Source: Zeus faber
Taxonomy: Eukaryota; Chordata; Actinopteri; Zeiformes; Zeidae
NCBI GenBank assembly: GCA_960531495.1
Contig: OY482861.1
Location: 1,240,001-1,304,000, forward strand
DNA length: 64,000 nt
Direction: 5' to 3'
Shown: positions 1-14,000 of the stretch, in pieces
How positions within the stretch are numbered: position 1 is the first letter of the stretch
How the letters are laid out: each line of letters starts with the position of its first letter
The notes under the pieces: generated by a model
The model's database searches: none
What the model was told of the DNA's origin: nothing
What the model saw: the letters and a program-made list of their open reading frames with translations, nothing else
Translations under genes and position numbers: made by a program

Positions 1-1078
1 TGAAAGATTGAAAGATTGAAATAAAGATTGAAAGTTTGAAAGAAAGATTGAAAGAAAGATTTAAAGAAAGATTGAAAGACTGAAAGAAAGAATGAATGGC
101 AGATTGAAAGAAAGATTGAAAGTAAGAAAGATTGAAAGAAAGAATGAAAGAAAGATTGAAAGATTGCAAGAAAGAATGAAAGAAATATTGAAAGATTGAA
201 ATATTGAAAGAAAGAATGAAAGAAAGATTGAAAGATTGAAAGAAAGATTGAAAGAAAGATTGAAAGATTGAAATAAACATTGAAAGTTTGAAAGAAAGAT
301 TGAAAGAAAGATTTAAAGAAAGAAAGATTGAAAGAAAGATTGAAAGAAAGATTGAAAGAAAGAATGAAACAAAGATTGAAATAAAGAATGAAAGAAAGAT
401 TTAAAGAAAGATTGAAAGAAAGAAAGATTGAAAGATTGAATGATTGAAAGAAAGACTGAAAGAAAGAATGACGGACAGAAAGACTGAAAGAAAGAATGAA
501 AGAAAGATTGAAAGAAAGAATGAAAGAAAGATTGAAAGATTAAACAATTGAAAGAAAGATTGCAAGAAAGATTGAAAAAAGAAAGATTGAAAGAAAGAAT
601 TAAAGAAAGATTGAAAGAAAGATGGAAAGAAATATTGAAATAAAGATTGAAAGTTTGAAAGAAAGATTGAAAGAAAGATTGAAAAAAAGAAAGATTGAAA
701 GAAAGATTGAATGACTGAAGGAAAGAATGAAAGAAAGATTGAAAGAAAGATTGAAAGAAAGAAATATTGAAGGAAAGATTGAAAGATTGAAAGATTGAAA
801 GTAAGATTGAAAGAAAGATTGAAATAATGATTGAAAGTTTGAAAGAAAGATTGAAAGAAAGATTTAAAGAAAGAAAGAAATATTGAAAGAAAGATTGAAA
901 GAAAGATTGAAAGAAAGAATGAAACAAAGATTGAAATAAAGAATTAAAAAGAAAGATTGAAAGAAAGATTGAAAGAAAGAAAGATTAAAAGATTGAATGA
1001 TTGAAAGAAAGACTGAAAGAAAGAATGACGGACAGAAAGATTGAAAGAAAGATTGAAGAAAGATTGAAAAAAAGATTG

Positions 1079-4000
1079 AAAGACTGAAAGAAAGAATGAA
1101 AGAAACATTTAAAGATTAAACAATTGAAAGAAAGATCGCAAGAAAAATGGAAAGAATGAAAGATTGAAATAATGATTGAAAGTTTGAAAGAAAGATTGAA
1201 AGAAAGATTTAAACAAAGAAAGATTGAAAGTAAGAAAGATTGAAAGAAATATTGAACGAAAGCTTGAAAAAAAGATTGAAAGATTGAAAGAAAGATTGAA
1301 AGAAAGATTGAAAGAATGAAAGATTGAAATAATGATTGAAAGTTTGAAAGAAAGATTGAAAGAAAGATTTAAACAAAGAAAAATTGAAAGTAAGAAAGAT
1401 TGAAAGAAATATTGAACGAAAGATTGAAAGAAAGGATGAAAGAAAGATTGAAAGAAAGATTGAAAAAAAGAAAGATTGAAAGAAAGATTGAATGACTGAA
1501 GGAAAGAATGAAAGAAAGATTGAAAGAAAGATTGAAAGAAAGAAATATTGAAGGAAAGATTGAAAGATTGAATGATTGAAAGAAAGACTGAAAGACAGAT
1601 TGACAGACAGAAAGATTGAAAGAAAGAATGAAAGAAAGATTGAAAGAAAGAATGAAAGAAAGATTGAACGATTAAACAATTGAAAGAAAGATTGCAAGAA
1701 AGATTGAAAAAAGAAAGATTGAAAGAAAGAATAAAAGAAAGATTGAAAGAAAGATGGAAAGAAAGAAAGATTGAAAGAAATAACAAAATAAAGATTGAAA
1801 GAAAGAATGAAAGAAAGATTGAACGATTGGAAGAAATATTGAAAGAAAGAAAGATTGAAAGTAAGATAGATTGAAAGGAAGAATGAAAGAAAGATTGAAT
1901 GATTTAAAGAAAGAATGAAAGAAAGAATGAAAGATTGAAATATTGAAAGAAAGAATGAAAGAACGATTGAAAGATTGAAAGAAAGATTGAAAGAATGAAA
2001 GATTGAAATAAAGATTGAAAGTTTGAAATAAAGATTGAAAGTTTGAAAGAAAGATTGAAAGAAAGATTTAAAGAAAGATTGAAAGACTGAAAGAAAGAAT
2101 GAAAGGCAGATTGAAAGAAAGATTTAAAGAAAGAAAGAAAGATTGAAAGAAAGATTGAAAGAAAGATTGAAAGAAAAAATGAAACAATGATTGAAATAAA
2201 GAATGAAAGAAAGATTGAAAGAAAGATTGAAAGAAAGAAAGATTGAAAGATTGAATGATTGAAAGAAAGACTGAAAGAAAGAATGACGGACAGAAAGATT
2301 TAAAGAAAGAATGAAAGAAAGATTGAAAAAAAGATTGATAGACTGAAAGAAAGAATGAAAGAAACATTGAAAGATTAAACAATTGAAAGAAAGATTGCAA
2401 GAAAGATGGAAAGAATGAAAGATTGAAATAATGATTGAAAGTTTGAAAGAAAGATTGAAAGAAAGATTTAAACAAAGAAAGATTGAAAGTAAGAAAGATT
2501 GAAAGAAATATTGAACGAAAGATTGAAAGAAAGGATGAAAGAAAGATTGAAAGAAAGATTGAAAAAAAGAAAGATTGAAAGAAAGATTGAACGACTGAAG
2601 GAAAGAATGAAAGAAAGATTGAAAGAAAGATTGAAAGAAAGAAATATTAAAAGAAAGAATGAAAGAAAGATTGAAAGAAAGAATGAAAGAAAGATTGAAA
2701 AAAGAAATATTGAAAGAAAGAATGAAAGAAAGATTGAAAGAAAGTTGGAAAGAAAGATTGAAAGAAAGAAAGATTGAAATAAATAATGAAAGAAAGATTG
2801 AACGATTGGAAGAAATATTGAAAGATAGAAAAATTGAAAGTAAGAAAGATTGAAAGCAAGATTGAAAGATTGAAAGAAAGAATGAAAGAAAGATTGAAAG
2901 ATTGAAATATTGAAAGAATGAATGAAAGAAAGATTGATAGATTAAACAATTGAAAGAAAGATTGCAAGAAAGATTGAAAAAAGAAAGATTGAAAGAAAGA
3001 ATGAAAGAAAGATTGAAGGATAGATGAAAGAAAGATTGAAAGAAAGAAAGATTGAAAGAAATAACAAAAGAAAGATTGAAAGATTGGAAGAAATATTGAA
3101 AGATAGAAAAATTGAAAGTTAGAAAGATTGAAAGAAAGAATGAAAGAAAAATTGAAAGATTGAAAGAATGATTGAATGTTTGAAAGAAAGATTGAAAGAA
3201 AGATTTAAAGAAAGAAAGATTGAAAGAAATATTGAAAGAATGATTGAAAGATTGAAAGAAAGATTGATAGAAAGAATGAAAGAAAGATTGAAAGATTGAT
3301 AGATTGAAATATTGATTGAAAGTTTGAAAGAAAGATTGAAAGAAAGATTTGAAGAGAGAAAGATTGAAAGTAAGAAAGATTGAAAGAAATATTGAAAGAA
3401 AGATTGAAAGATTGAAAGAAAGATTGAAAGAAAGAATGAAAGAAAGATTGAAAGAAAGATTGAAAAAAGGAAAGATTGAAAGAAAGATTGAAAGACTGAA
3501 GCAAAGAATAAAAGAAAGATTGAAAGAAAGATTGAAAGAAAGAAAGATTGAAAGAAAGATTGAAAGATTGAAAGAAAGAATGAAAAATTTAAAGAAAGAA
3601 TGAAAGAACGATTGAAAGAAAGAATGAAAGAATGAAAGAAAGATTGAAAGATTGAAAGAAATATTGAAAGAAAGAGAGAATGAAAGATTGAAAGATTGAA
3701 AGAAAGATTGAAAGATTGAAAGAACGAATGAAAGAAAGATTGAAAGATTGACATATTGAAAGAAATAATGAAAGAAAGATTGAAAGATTGAAAGAAAGAT
3801 TGAAAGAAAGATTGAATGATTGAAAGATTGAAATAAAGATTGAAAGTTTGAAAGAAAGATTGAAAGAAATATTGAAAGAAAGATTAAAAGATTGAAAAAA
3901 AGATTGATGGAAAGAATGAAAGAAAGATTGAAAGATGGAAAGATTGAAATAAAGATTGAAAGACTGAAGCAAAGAATAAAAGAAAGATTGAAAGAAAGAT

Positions 4001-5226
4001 TGAAAGAAAGAAAGATTGAAAGAAAGATTGAAAGATTGAAAGAAAGAATGAAAAATTGAAAGATTGAAAGAAAGAATGAAAAATTGAAAGAAAGAATGAA
4101 AGAACGATTGAAAGAAAGAATGAAAGATTGAAAGATTTGAAAGAAAGATTGAAAGTTTGAAAGAACGAATGAAAGAAAGATTGAAAGAATGACATATTGA
4201 AAGAAATAATGAAAGAAAGATTGAAAGATTGAAAGAAAGATTGAAAGAAAGATTGAAAATATTGAAAGATTGAAATAAAGATTGAAAGTTTGAAAGAAAG
4301 ATTGAAAGATTGAAATAAAGATTGAAAGTTTGAAAGAAAGATTGAAATAAATATTGAAAGAAAGATTGAAAGATTGAAAAAAAGATTGATGGAAAGAATG
4401 AAAGAAAGATTGAAAGATTGAAAGATTGAAATAAAGATTGAAAGTTTGAAAGAAAGATTGAAAGAAAGATTTAAAGAAAGAAAGATTGAAAGTAAGAAAG
4501 ATTGAAAGAAATATTGAAAGAAAGATTGAAAGATTGAAAGAAAGATTGAAAGAAAGATTGAAAGAAAGAATGAAAGAAATATTGAAAGAAGGATTGAAAA
4601 AAAGAAAGTTTGAAAGAAAGATTGAAACAAAGATTGAAAGACTGAAGGAAAGAATGAAAGAAAGATTGAAAGAACGATTGAAAGAAAGAAAGATTGAAAG
4701 ATTGAATGATTGAAAGAAAGACTGAAAGATAGATTGACAGATGGAAGATTGAAAGATTGAAAGAAAGATTGAAAGAAAGAATGAACGACTGAAAGATTGA
4801 AAGAAAGATTGAAAATTTGAAAGAAAGATTGAAAGACTGAAAGAAAGAATGAAAGAAAGATTGAAAGAAAGATTGAAAGATTGAAAGAAATAATGAAAGA
4901 AAGAAAGATTGAAAGTAAGAAAGATTGAAAGAAAGAATGAAAGAAAGATTGAACGAAAGATTGAAAAAAGAAAGATTGAAAGAAAAATTGAAAGAAAGAT
5001 TGAAAGAAGGAATGAAAGTAAGAAAGATTGAAAGAAATATTGAAAGAAAGATTGAAAGATTGAAAGAAAGATTGAAAGAAAGATTGAAAAAAAGATTGAA
5101 AGAAAGATTGAAAGAAAGAAAGATTGAAAGAAAGATTTTAAGATTGACATATTGAAAGAAAGAATGAAAGAAAGATTGAAAGATTAAAAGAAGGAATGAA
5201 AGAAAGATTGAAAAATTGAAAGATTG
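1079..5226. repeat. Higher-order unit U, first copy (about 4,148 bp)
   Basis: This block is followed directly by a second copy that starts 4,148 bp downstream. Landmarks such as the AAACATTTAAAGATTAAACA stretch near 1,107 and the rare CAAGAAA/GGAAAGAATG words reappear at +4,148. In matched translated segments (1,109-1,786 and 5,257-5,934) only about four of 225 codons differ, so the copies are nearly identical. The left boundary is where the flanking words stop matching, accurate to perhaps 10-20 bp. Confidence 0.85.
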
Positions 5227-8200
5227 AAAGACTGAAAGAAAGAATGAAAGAAACATTTAAAGATTAAACAATTGAAAGAAAGATCGCAAGAAAGATGGAA
5301 AGAATGAAAGATTGAAATAATGATTGAAAGTTTGAAAGAAAGATTGAAAGAAAGATTTAAACAAAGAAAGATTGAAAGTAAGAAAGATTGAAAGAAATAT
5401 TGAACGAAAGCTTGAAAAAAAGATTGAAAAATTGAAAGAAAGATTGAAAGAAAGATTGAAAGAATGAAAGATTGAAATAATGATTGAAAGTTTGAAAGAA
5501 AGATTGAAAGAAAGATTTAAACAAAGAAAAATTGAAAGTAAGAAAGATTGAAAGAAATATTGAACGAAAGATTGAAAGAAAGGATGAAAGAAAGATTGAA
5601 AGAAAGATTGAAAAAAAGAAAGATTGAAAGAAAGATTGAATGACTGAAGGAAAGAATGAAAGAAAGATTGAAAGAAAGATTGAAAGAAAGAAATATTGAA
5701 GGAAAGATTGAAAGATTGAATGATTGAAAGAAAGACTGAAAGACAGATTGACAGACAGAAAGATTGAAAGAAAGAATGAAAGAAAGATTGAAAGAAAGAA
5801 TGAAAGAAAGATTGAACGATTAAACAATTGAAAGAAAGATTGCAAGAAAGATTGAAAAAAGAAAGATTGAAAGAAAGAATAAAAGAAAGATTGAAAGAAC
5901 GATGGAAAGAAAGAAAGATTGAAAGAAATAACAAAATAAAGATTGAAAGAAAGAATGAAAGAAAGATTGAACGATTGGAAGAAATATTGAAAGAAAGAAA
6001 GATTGAAAGTAAGATAGATTGAAAGAAAGAATGAAAGAAAGATTGAATGATTTAAAGAAAGAATGAAAGAAAGAATGAAAGATTGAAATATTGAAAGAAA
6101 GAATGAAAGAACGATTGAAAGATTGAAAGAAAGATTGAAAGAATGAAAGATTGAAATAAAGATTGAAAGTTTGAAATAAAGATTGAAAGTTTGAAAGAAA
6201 GATTGAAAGAAAGATTTAAAGAAAGATTGAAAGACTGAAAGAAAGAATGAAAGGCAGATTGAAAGAAAGATTTAAAGAAAGAAAGAAAGATTGAAAGAAA
6301 GATTGAAAGAAAGATTGAAAGAAAAAATGAAACAAAGATTGAAATAAAGAATGAAAGAAATATTGAAAGAAAGATTGAAAGAAAGAAAGATTGAAAGATT
6401 GAATGATTGAAAGAAAGACTGAAAGAAAGAATGACGGACAGAAAGATTTAAAGAAAGAATGAAAGAAAGATTGAAAAAAAGATTGATAGACTGAAAGAAA
6501 GAATGAAAGAAACATTGAAAGATTAAACAATTGAAAGAAAGATTGCAAGAAAGATGGAAAGAATGAAAGATTGAAATAATGATTGAAAGTTTGAAAGAAA
6601 GATTGAAAGAAAGATTTAAACAAAGAAAGATTGAAAGAAAGATTGAACGACTGAAGGAAAGAATGAAAGAAAGATTGAAAGAAAGATTGAAAGAAAGAAA
6701 TATTAAAAGAAAGAATGAAAGAAAGATTGAAAGAAAGAATGAAAGAAAGATTGAAAAAAGAAATATTGAAAGAAAGAATGAAAGAAAGATTGAAAGAAAG
6801 TTGGAAAGAAAGATTGAAAGAAAGAAAGATTGAAAGAAATAATGAAAGAAAGATTGAACGATTGGAAGAAATATTGAAAGATAGAAAAATTGAAAGTAAG
6901 AAAGATTGAAAGCAAGATTGAAAGATTGAAAGAAAGAATGAAAGAAAGATTGAAAGATTGAAATATTGAAAGAATGAATGAAAGAAAGATTGATAGATTA
7001 AACAATTGAAAGAAAGATTGCAAGAAAGATTGAAAAAAGAAAGATTGAAAGAAAGAATGAAAGAAAGATTGAAGGATAGATGAAAGAAAGATTGAAAGAA
7101 AGAACGATTGAAAGAAATAACAAAAGAAAGATTGAAAGATTGGAAGAAATATTGAAAGATAGAAAAATTGAAAGTTAGAAAGATTGAAAGAAAGAATGAA
7201 AGAAAGATTGAAAGATTGAAAGAAAGAATGAAAGAAAAATTGAAAGATTGAAAGAATGATTGAATGTTTGAAAGAAAGATTGAAAGAAAGATTTAAAGAA
7301 AGAAAGATTGAAAGAAATATTGAAAGAATGATTGAAAGATTGAAAGAAAGATTGATAGAAAGAATGAAAGAAAGATTGAAAGATTGAAAGATTGAAATAT
7401 TGATTGAAAGTTTGAAAGAAAGATTGAAAGAAAGATTTGAAGAGAGAAAGATTGAAAGTAAGAAAGATTGAAAGAAATATTGAAAGAAAGATTGAAAGAT
7501 TGAAAGAAAGATTGAAAGAAAGAATGAAAGAAAGATTGAAAGAAAGATTGAAAAAAGGAAAGATTGAAAGAAAGATTGAAAGACTGAAGCAAAGAATAAA
7601 AGAAAGATTGAAAGAAAGATTGAAAGAAAGAAAGATTGAAAGAAAGATTGAAAGATTGAAAGAAAGAATGAAAAATTTAAAGAAAGAATGAAAGAACGAT
7701 TGAAAGAAAGAATGAAAGAATGAAAGAAAGATTGAAAGATTGAAAGAAATATTGAAAGAAAGAGAGAATGAAAGATTGAAAGATTGAAAGAAAGATTGAA
7801 AGATTGAAAGAACGAATGAAAGAAAGATTGAAAGATTGACATATTGAAAGAAATAATGAAAGAAAGATTGAAAGATTGAAAGAAAGATTGAAAGAAAGAT
7901 TGAATGATTGAAAGATTGAAATAAAGATTGAAAGTTTGAAAGAAAGATTGAAAGAAATATTGAAAGAAAGATTAAAAGATTGAAAAAAAGATTGATGGAA
8001 AGAATGAAAGAAAGATTGAAAGATTGAAAGATTGAAATAAAGATTGAAAGACTGAAGCAAAGAATAAAAGAAAGATTGAAAGAAAGATTGAAAGAAAGAA
8101 AGATTGAAAGAAAGATTGAAAGATTGAAAGAAAGAATGAAAAATTGAAAGATTGAAAGAAAGAATGAAAAATTGAAAGAAAGAATGAAAGAACGATTGAA

Positions 8201-8545
8201 AGAAAGAATGAAAGATTGAAAGATTTGAAAGAAAGATTGAAAGTTTGAAAGAACGAATGAAAGAAAGATTGAAAGAATGACATATTGAAAGAAATAATGA
8301 AAGAAAGATTGAAAGATTGAAAGAAAGATTGAAAGAAAGATTGAAAATATTGAAAGATTGAAATAAAGATTGAAAGTTTGAAAGAAAGATTGAAAGATTG
8401 AAATAAAGATTGAAAGTTTGAAAGAAAGATTGAAAGAAATATTGAAAGAAAGATTGAAAGATTGAAAAAAAGATTGATGGAAAGAATGAAAGAAAGATTG
8501 AAAGATTGAAAGATTGAAATAAAGATTGAAAGTTTGAAAGAAAGA
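5227..8545. repeat. Higher-order unit U, second copy (truncated, about 3.3 kb)
   Basis: Matches 1,079 to about 4,460 at offset +4,148. After a roughly 92-bp deletion near 6,637 the offset becomes +4,056, and after a roughly 32-bp gain near 7,190 it becomes +4,088. At 8,546 the sequence jumps back to the equivalent of 6,751 (GAAAAAAGAAATATTG word), which starts the next partial copy. The clean jump looks like unequal exchange or replication slippage between misaligned copies. Confidence 0.8.
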
Positions 8546-11050
8546 TTGAAAAAAGAAATATTGAAAGAAAGAATGAAAGAAAGATTGAAAGAAAGTTGGA
8601 AAGAAAGATTGAAAGAAAGAAAGATTGAAAGAAATAATGAAAGAAAGATTGAACGATTGGAAGAAATATTGAAAGATAGAAAAATTGAAAGTAAGAAAGA
8701 TTGAAAGCAAGATTGAAAGATTGAAAGAAAGAATGAAAGAAAGATTGAAAGATTGAAATATTGAAAGAATGAATGAAAGAAAGATTGATAGATTAAACAA
8801 TTGAAAGAAAGATTGCAAGAAAGATTGAAAAAAGAAAGATTGAAAGAAAGAATGAAAGAAAGATTGAAGGATAGATGAAAGAAAGATTGAAAGAAAGAAC
8901 GATTGAAAGAAATAACAAAAGAAAGATTGAAAGATTGGAAGAAATATTGAAAGATAGAAAAATTGAAAGTTAGAAAGATTGAAAGAAAGAATGAAAGAAA
9001 AATTGAAAGATTGAAAGAATGATTGAATGTTTGAAAGAAAGATTGAAAGAAAGATTTAAAGAAAGAAAGATTGAAAGAAATATTGAAAGAATGATTGAAA
9101 GATTGAAAGAAAGATTGATAGAAAGAATGAAAGAAAGATTGAAAGATTGAAAGATTGAAATATTGATTGAAAGTTTGAAAGAAAGATTGAAAGAAAGATT
9201 TGAAGAGAGAAAGATTGAAAGTAAGAAAGATTGAAAGAAATATTGAAAGAAAGATTGAAAGATTGAAAGAAAGATTGAAAAAAGGAAAGATTGAAAGAAA
9301 GATTGAAAGACTGAAGCAAAGAATAAAAGAAAGATTGAAAGAAAGATTGAAAGAAAGAAAGATTGAAAGAAAGATTGAAAGATTGAAAGAAAGAATGAAA
9401 AATTTAAAGAAAGAATGAAAGAACGATTGAAAGAAAGAATGAAAGAATGAAAGAAAGATTGAAAGATTGAAAGAAATATTGAAAGAAAGAGAGAATGAAA
9501 GATTGAAAGATTGAAAGAAAGATTGAAAGATTGAAAGAACGAATGAAAGAAAGATTGAAAGATTGACATATTGAAAGAAATAATGAAAGAAAGATTGAAA
9601 GATTGAAAGAAAGATTGAAAGAAAGATTGAATGATTGAAAGATTGAAATAAAGATTGAAAGTTTGAAAGAAAGATTGAAAGAAATATTGAAAGAAAGATT
9701 AAAAGATTGAAAAAAAGATTGATGGAAAGAATGAAAGAAAGATTGAAAGATTGAAAGATTGAAATAAAGATTGAAAGACTGAAGCAAAGAATAAAAGAAA
9801 GATTGAAAGAAAGATTGAAAGAAAGAAAGATTGAAAGAAAGATTGAAAGATTGAAAGAAAGAATGAAAAATTGAAAGATTGAAAGAAAGAATGAAAAATT
9901 GAAAGAAAGAATGAAAGAACGATTGAAAGAAAGAATGAAAGATTGAAAGATTTGAAAGAAAGATTGAAAGTTTGAAAGAACGAATGAAAGAAAGATTGAA
10001 AGAATGACATATTGAAAGAAATAATGAAAGAAAGATTGAAAGATTGAAAGAAAGATTGAAAGAAAGATTGAAAATATTGAAAGATTGAAATAAAGATTGA
10101 AAGTTTGAAAGAAAGATTGAAAGATTGAAATAAAGATTGAAAGTTTGAAAGAAAGATTGAAAGAAATATTGAAAGAAAGATTGAAAGATTGAAAAAAAGA
10201 TTGATGGAAAGAATGAAAGAAAGATTGAAAGATTGAAAGATTGAAATAAAGATTGAAAGTTTGAAAGAAAGATTGAAAGAAAGATTTAAAGAAAGAAAGA
10301 TTGAAAGTAAGAAAGATTGAAAGAAATATTGAAAGAAAGATTGAAAGATTGAAAGAAAGATTGAAAGAAAGATTGAAAGAAAGAATGAAAGAAATATTGA
10401 AAGAAGGATTGAAAAAAAGAAAGTTTGAAAGAAAGGTTGAAACAAAGATTGAAAGACTGAAGGAAAGAATGAAAGAAAGATTGAAAGAACGATTGAAAGA
10501 AAGAAAGATTGAAAGATTGAATGATTGAAAGAAAGACTGAAAGATAGATTGAAAGATGGAAGATTGAAAGATTGAAAGAAAGATTGAAAGAAAGAATGAA
10601 CGACTGAAAGATTGAAAGAAAGATTGAAAATTTGAAAGAAAGATTGAAAGACTGAAAGAAAGAATGAAAGAAAGATTGAAAGAAAGATTGAAAGATTGAA
10701 AGAAATAATGAAAGAAAGAAAGATTGAAAGTAAGAAAGATTGAAAGAAAGAATGAAAGAAAGATTGAACGAAAGATTGAAAAAAGAAAGATTGAAAGAAA
10801 AATTGAAAGAAAGATTGAAAGAAGGAATGAAAGTAAGAAAGATTGAAAGAAATATTGAAAGAAAGATTGAAAGATTGAAAGAAAGATTGAAAGAAAGATT
10901 GAAAAAAAGATTGAAAGAAAGATTGAAAGAAAGAAAGATTGAAAGAAAGATTTTAAGATTGACATATTGAAAGAAAGAATGAAAGAAAGATTGAAAGATT
11001 AAAAGAAGGAATGAAAGAAAGATTGAAAAATTGAAAGATTGAAAGAAAGA
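8546..11050. repeat. Higher-order unit U, third copy (3' part, about 2.5 kb)
   Basis: Begins at the equivalent of 6,751 in the second copy (+1,795; then +1,763 and +1,727 after small deletions of about 32 and 36 bp). It continues to the equivalent of the end of the first copy at a constant +5,815 (for example 3,589-5,256 against 9,404-11,071). Confidence 0.8.
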
Positions 11051-14000
11051 TTGAAAGAAAGAATGAAACAAAGATTGAAATCAAGAATGAAAGAAAGATT
11101 GAAAGACAGATTGAAAGAAAGATAGAAACAAAGATTGAAAGAAAGAAAGATTGAAAGATTGAATGATTGAAAGAAAGATTGACAGAAAGATTGAAAGCTT
11201 GAAAGATAGATTGAAAGAAAGATTTTAAGAAAGGTTGAAAGACTGAAAGAAAGACTGAAAGATTGAAAGAAAGAATGAAAGAACGATTGAAAGAAACAAT
11301 GAAAGAAAGATTGAAAGATAAAAAGAAAGAATGAAAGATAGATTGAAAAATTGAAAGATTGAAAGAAAGACTAAAAGAAAGATAGAAAGAAAGATTGAAA
11401 GAAAGAAAGATTGAAAGATTGAATGATTGAAAGAAAGATTGAAAGAAAGATTGAAAGCTTGAAAGAAAGATTGAAAGAAAGATTTTAAGAAAGGTTGAAA
11501 GACTGAAAGAAAGAATGAAAGATTGAAAGAAAGAATGAAAGAACGATTGAAAGAAAGAATGAAAGAATGAAAGAAAGATTGAAAGATTGAAAGAAATATT
11601 GAAAGAAAGAGAGAATGAAAGTAAGAAAGATTGAAAGAAAGATTGAAAGTAATAAAGATTGAAAGAAAGAATGAAAGAAAAATTGAAAGATTGATAGATT
11701 GAAAGAAAGATTTTAAGAAAGGTTGAAAGACTGAAAGAAAGACTGAAAGATTGAAAGAAAGAATGAAAGAACGATTGAAAGAAACAATGAAAGAAAGATT
11801 GAAAGATAAAAAGAAAGAATGAAAGATAGATTGAAAAATTGAAAGATTGAAAGAAAGACTAAAAGAAAGATAGAAAGAAAGATTGAAAGAAAGAAAGATT
11901 GAAAGATTGAATGATTGAAAGAAAGATTGAAAGAAAGATTGAAAGCTTGAAAGAAAGATTGAAAGAAAGATTTTAAGAAAGGTTGAAAGACTGAAAGAAA
12001 GAATGAAAGATTGAAAGAAAGAATGAAAGAACGATTGAAAGAAAGAATGAAAGAATGAAAGAAAGATTGAAAGATTGAAAGAAATATTGAAAGAAAGAGA
12101 GAATGAAAGTAAGAAAGATTGAAAGAAAGATTGAAAGTAATAAAGATTGAAAGAAAGAATGAAAGAAAAATTGAAAGATTGATAGATTGAAAGAAAGATT
12201 GAAAGAAAGATTTAAAGAAAGATTGAAAGACTGAAAGAAAGAATGAATAAAATAATTAAAGAAAGATTGAAAGATTGAAAGATTGAAAGAAAGATTGAAA
12301 GAAAGAAAGATTTATAGAAAGAATGAAAGAAAGATTGAAAGATTGAAAGAAAGATTGAAAGAAAGATTGAAAGATTGAAAGATTGAAATAAAGATTGAAA
12401 GTTTGAAAGAAAGATTGAAAGATTGAAATAAAGATTGAAAGTTTGAAAGAAAGATTGAAAGAAATATTGATAGAAAGATTGAAAGATTGAAAAAAAGATT
12501 GATGGAAAGAATGAAAGAAAGATTGAAAGATTGAAAGATTGAAATAAAGATTGAAAGTTTGAAAGAAAGATTGAAAGAAAGATTTAAAGAAAGAAAAATT
12601 GAAACTAAGAAAGATTGAAAGAAATATTGAAAGAAAGATTGAAAGATTGAAAGAAAGATTGAAAGAAAGATTGAAAGAAAGAATGAAAGAAATATTGAAA
12701 GAAGGATTGAAAAAAAGAAAGTTTGAAAGAAAGATTGAAACAAAGATTGAAAGGCTGAAGGAAAGAATGAAAGAAAGATTGAAAGAACGATTGAAAGAAG
12801 AAAGATTGAAAGAAAGATTGAAAGATTGAATGATTGAAAGAAAGACTGAAAGATAGATTGAAAGATGGAAGATTGAAAGATTGAAAGAAAGATTGAAAAA
12901 AAGAATGAACGACTGAAAGATTGAAAGAAAGATTGAAAGTTTGAAAGAAAGATTGAAAGATTGAAAGAAATAATGAAAGAAAGAAAGATTGAAAGTAAGA
13001 AAGATTGAAAGAAAGAATGAAAGAAAGATTGAACGAAAGATTGAAAAAAGAAAGATTGAAAGAAAAATTGAAAGAAAGATTGAAAGAAGGAATGAAAGTA
13101 AGAAAGATTGAAAGAAATATTGAAAGAAAGATTGAAAGATTGAAAGAAAGATTGAAAGAAAGATTGAAAAAAAGATTGAAAGAAAGATTGAAAGAAAGAA
13201 AGATTAAAAGAAAGATTTTAAGATTGACATATTGAAAGAAAGAATGAAAGAAAGATTGAAAGATTAAAAGAAGGAATGAAAGAAAGATTGAAAAATTGAA
13301 AGATTGAAAGAAAGACTAAAAGAAAGAAAGAACGATTGAAAGAAAGATTGAAAGAAAGATTGAAAGAAAGATTGAAAGAAAGATAGAAAGAAAGATTGAA
13401 AGAAAGAAAGATTGAAAGATTGAATGATTGAAAGAAAGATTGACAGAAAGATTGAAAGCTTGAAAGATAGATTGAAAGAAAGATTTTAAGTAAGGTTGAA
13501 AGACTGAAAGAAAGACTGAAAGATTGAAAGAAAGAATGAAAGAACGATTGAAAGAAAGAATGAAAGAATGATAGAAAGATTGAAAGAAACAATGAAAGAA
13601 AGATTGAAAGATAAAAAGAAAGAATGAAAGATAGATTGAAAAATTGAAAGATTGAAAGAAAGACTAAAAGAAAGATAGAAAGAAAGATTGAAAGAAAGAA
13701 AGATTGAAAGATTGAATGATTGAAAGAAAGATTGAAAGAAATATTGAAAGCTTGAAAGAAAGATTGAAAGAAAGATTTTAAGAAAGGTTGAAAGACTGAA
13801 AGAAAGAATGAAAGATTGAAAGAAAGAATGAAAGAACGATTGAAAGAAAGAATGAAAGAATGAAAGAAAGATTGAAAGATTGAAAGAAATATTGAAAGAA
13901 AGAGAGAATGAAAGTAAGAAAGATTGAAAGAAAGATTGAAAGTAATAAAGATTGAAAGAAAGAATGAAAGAAAAATTGAAAGATTGATAGATTGAAAGAA

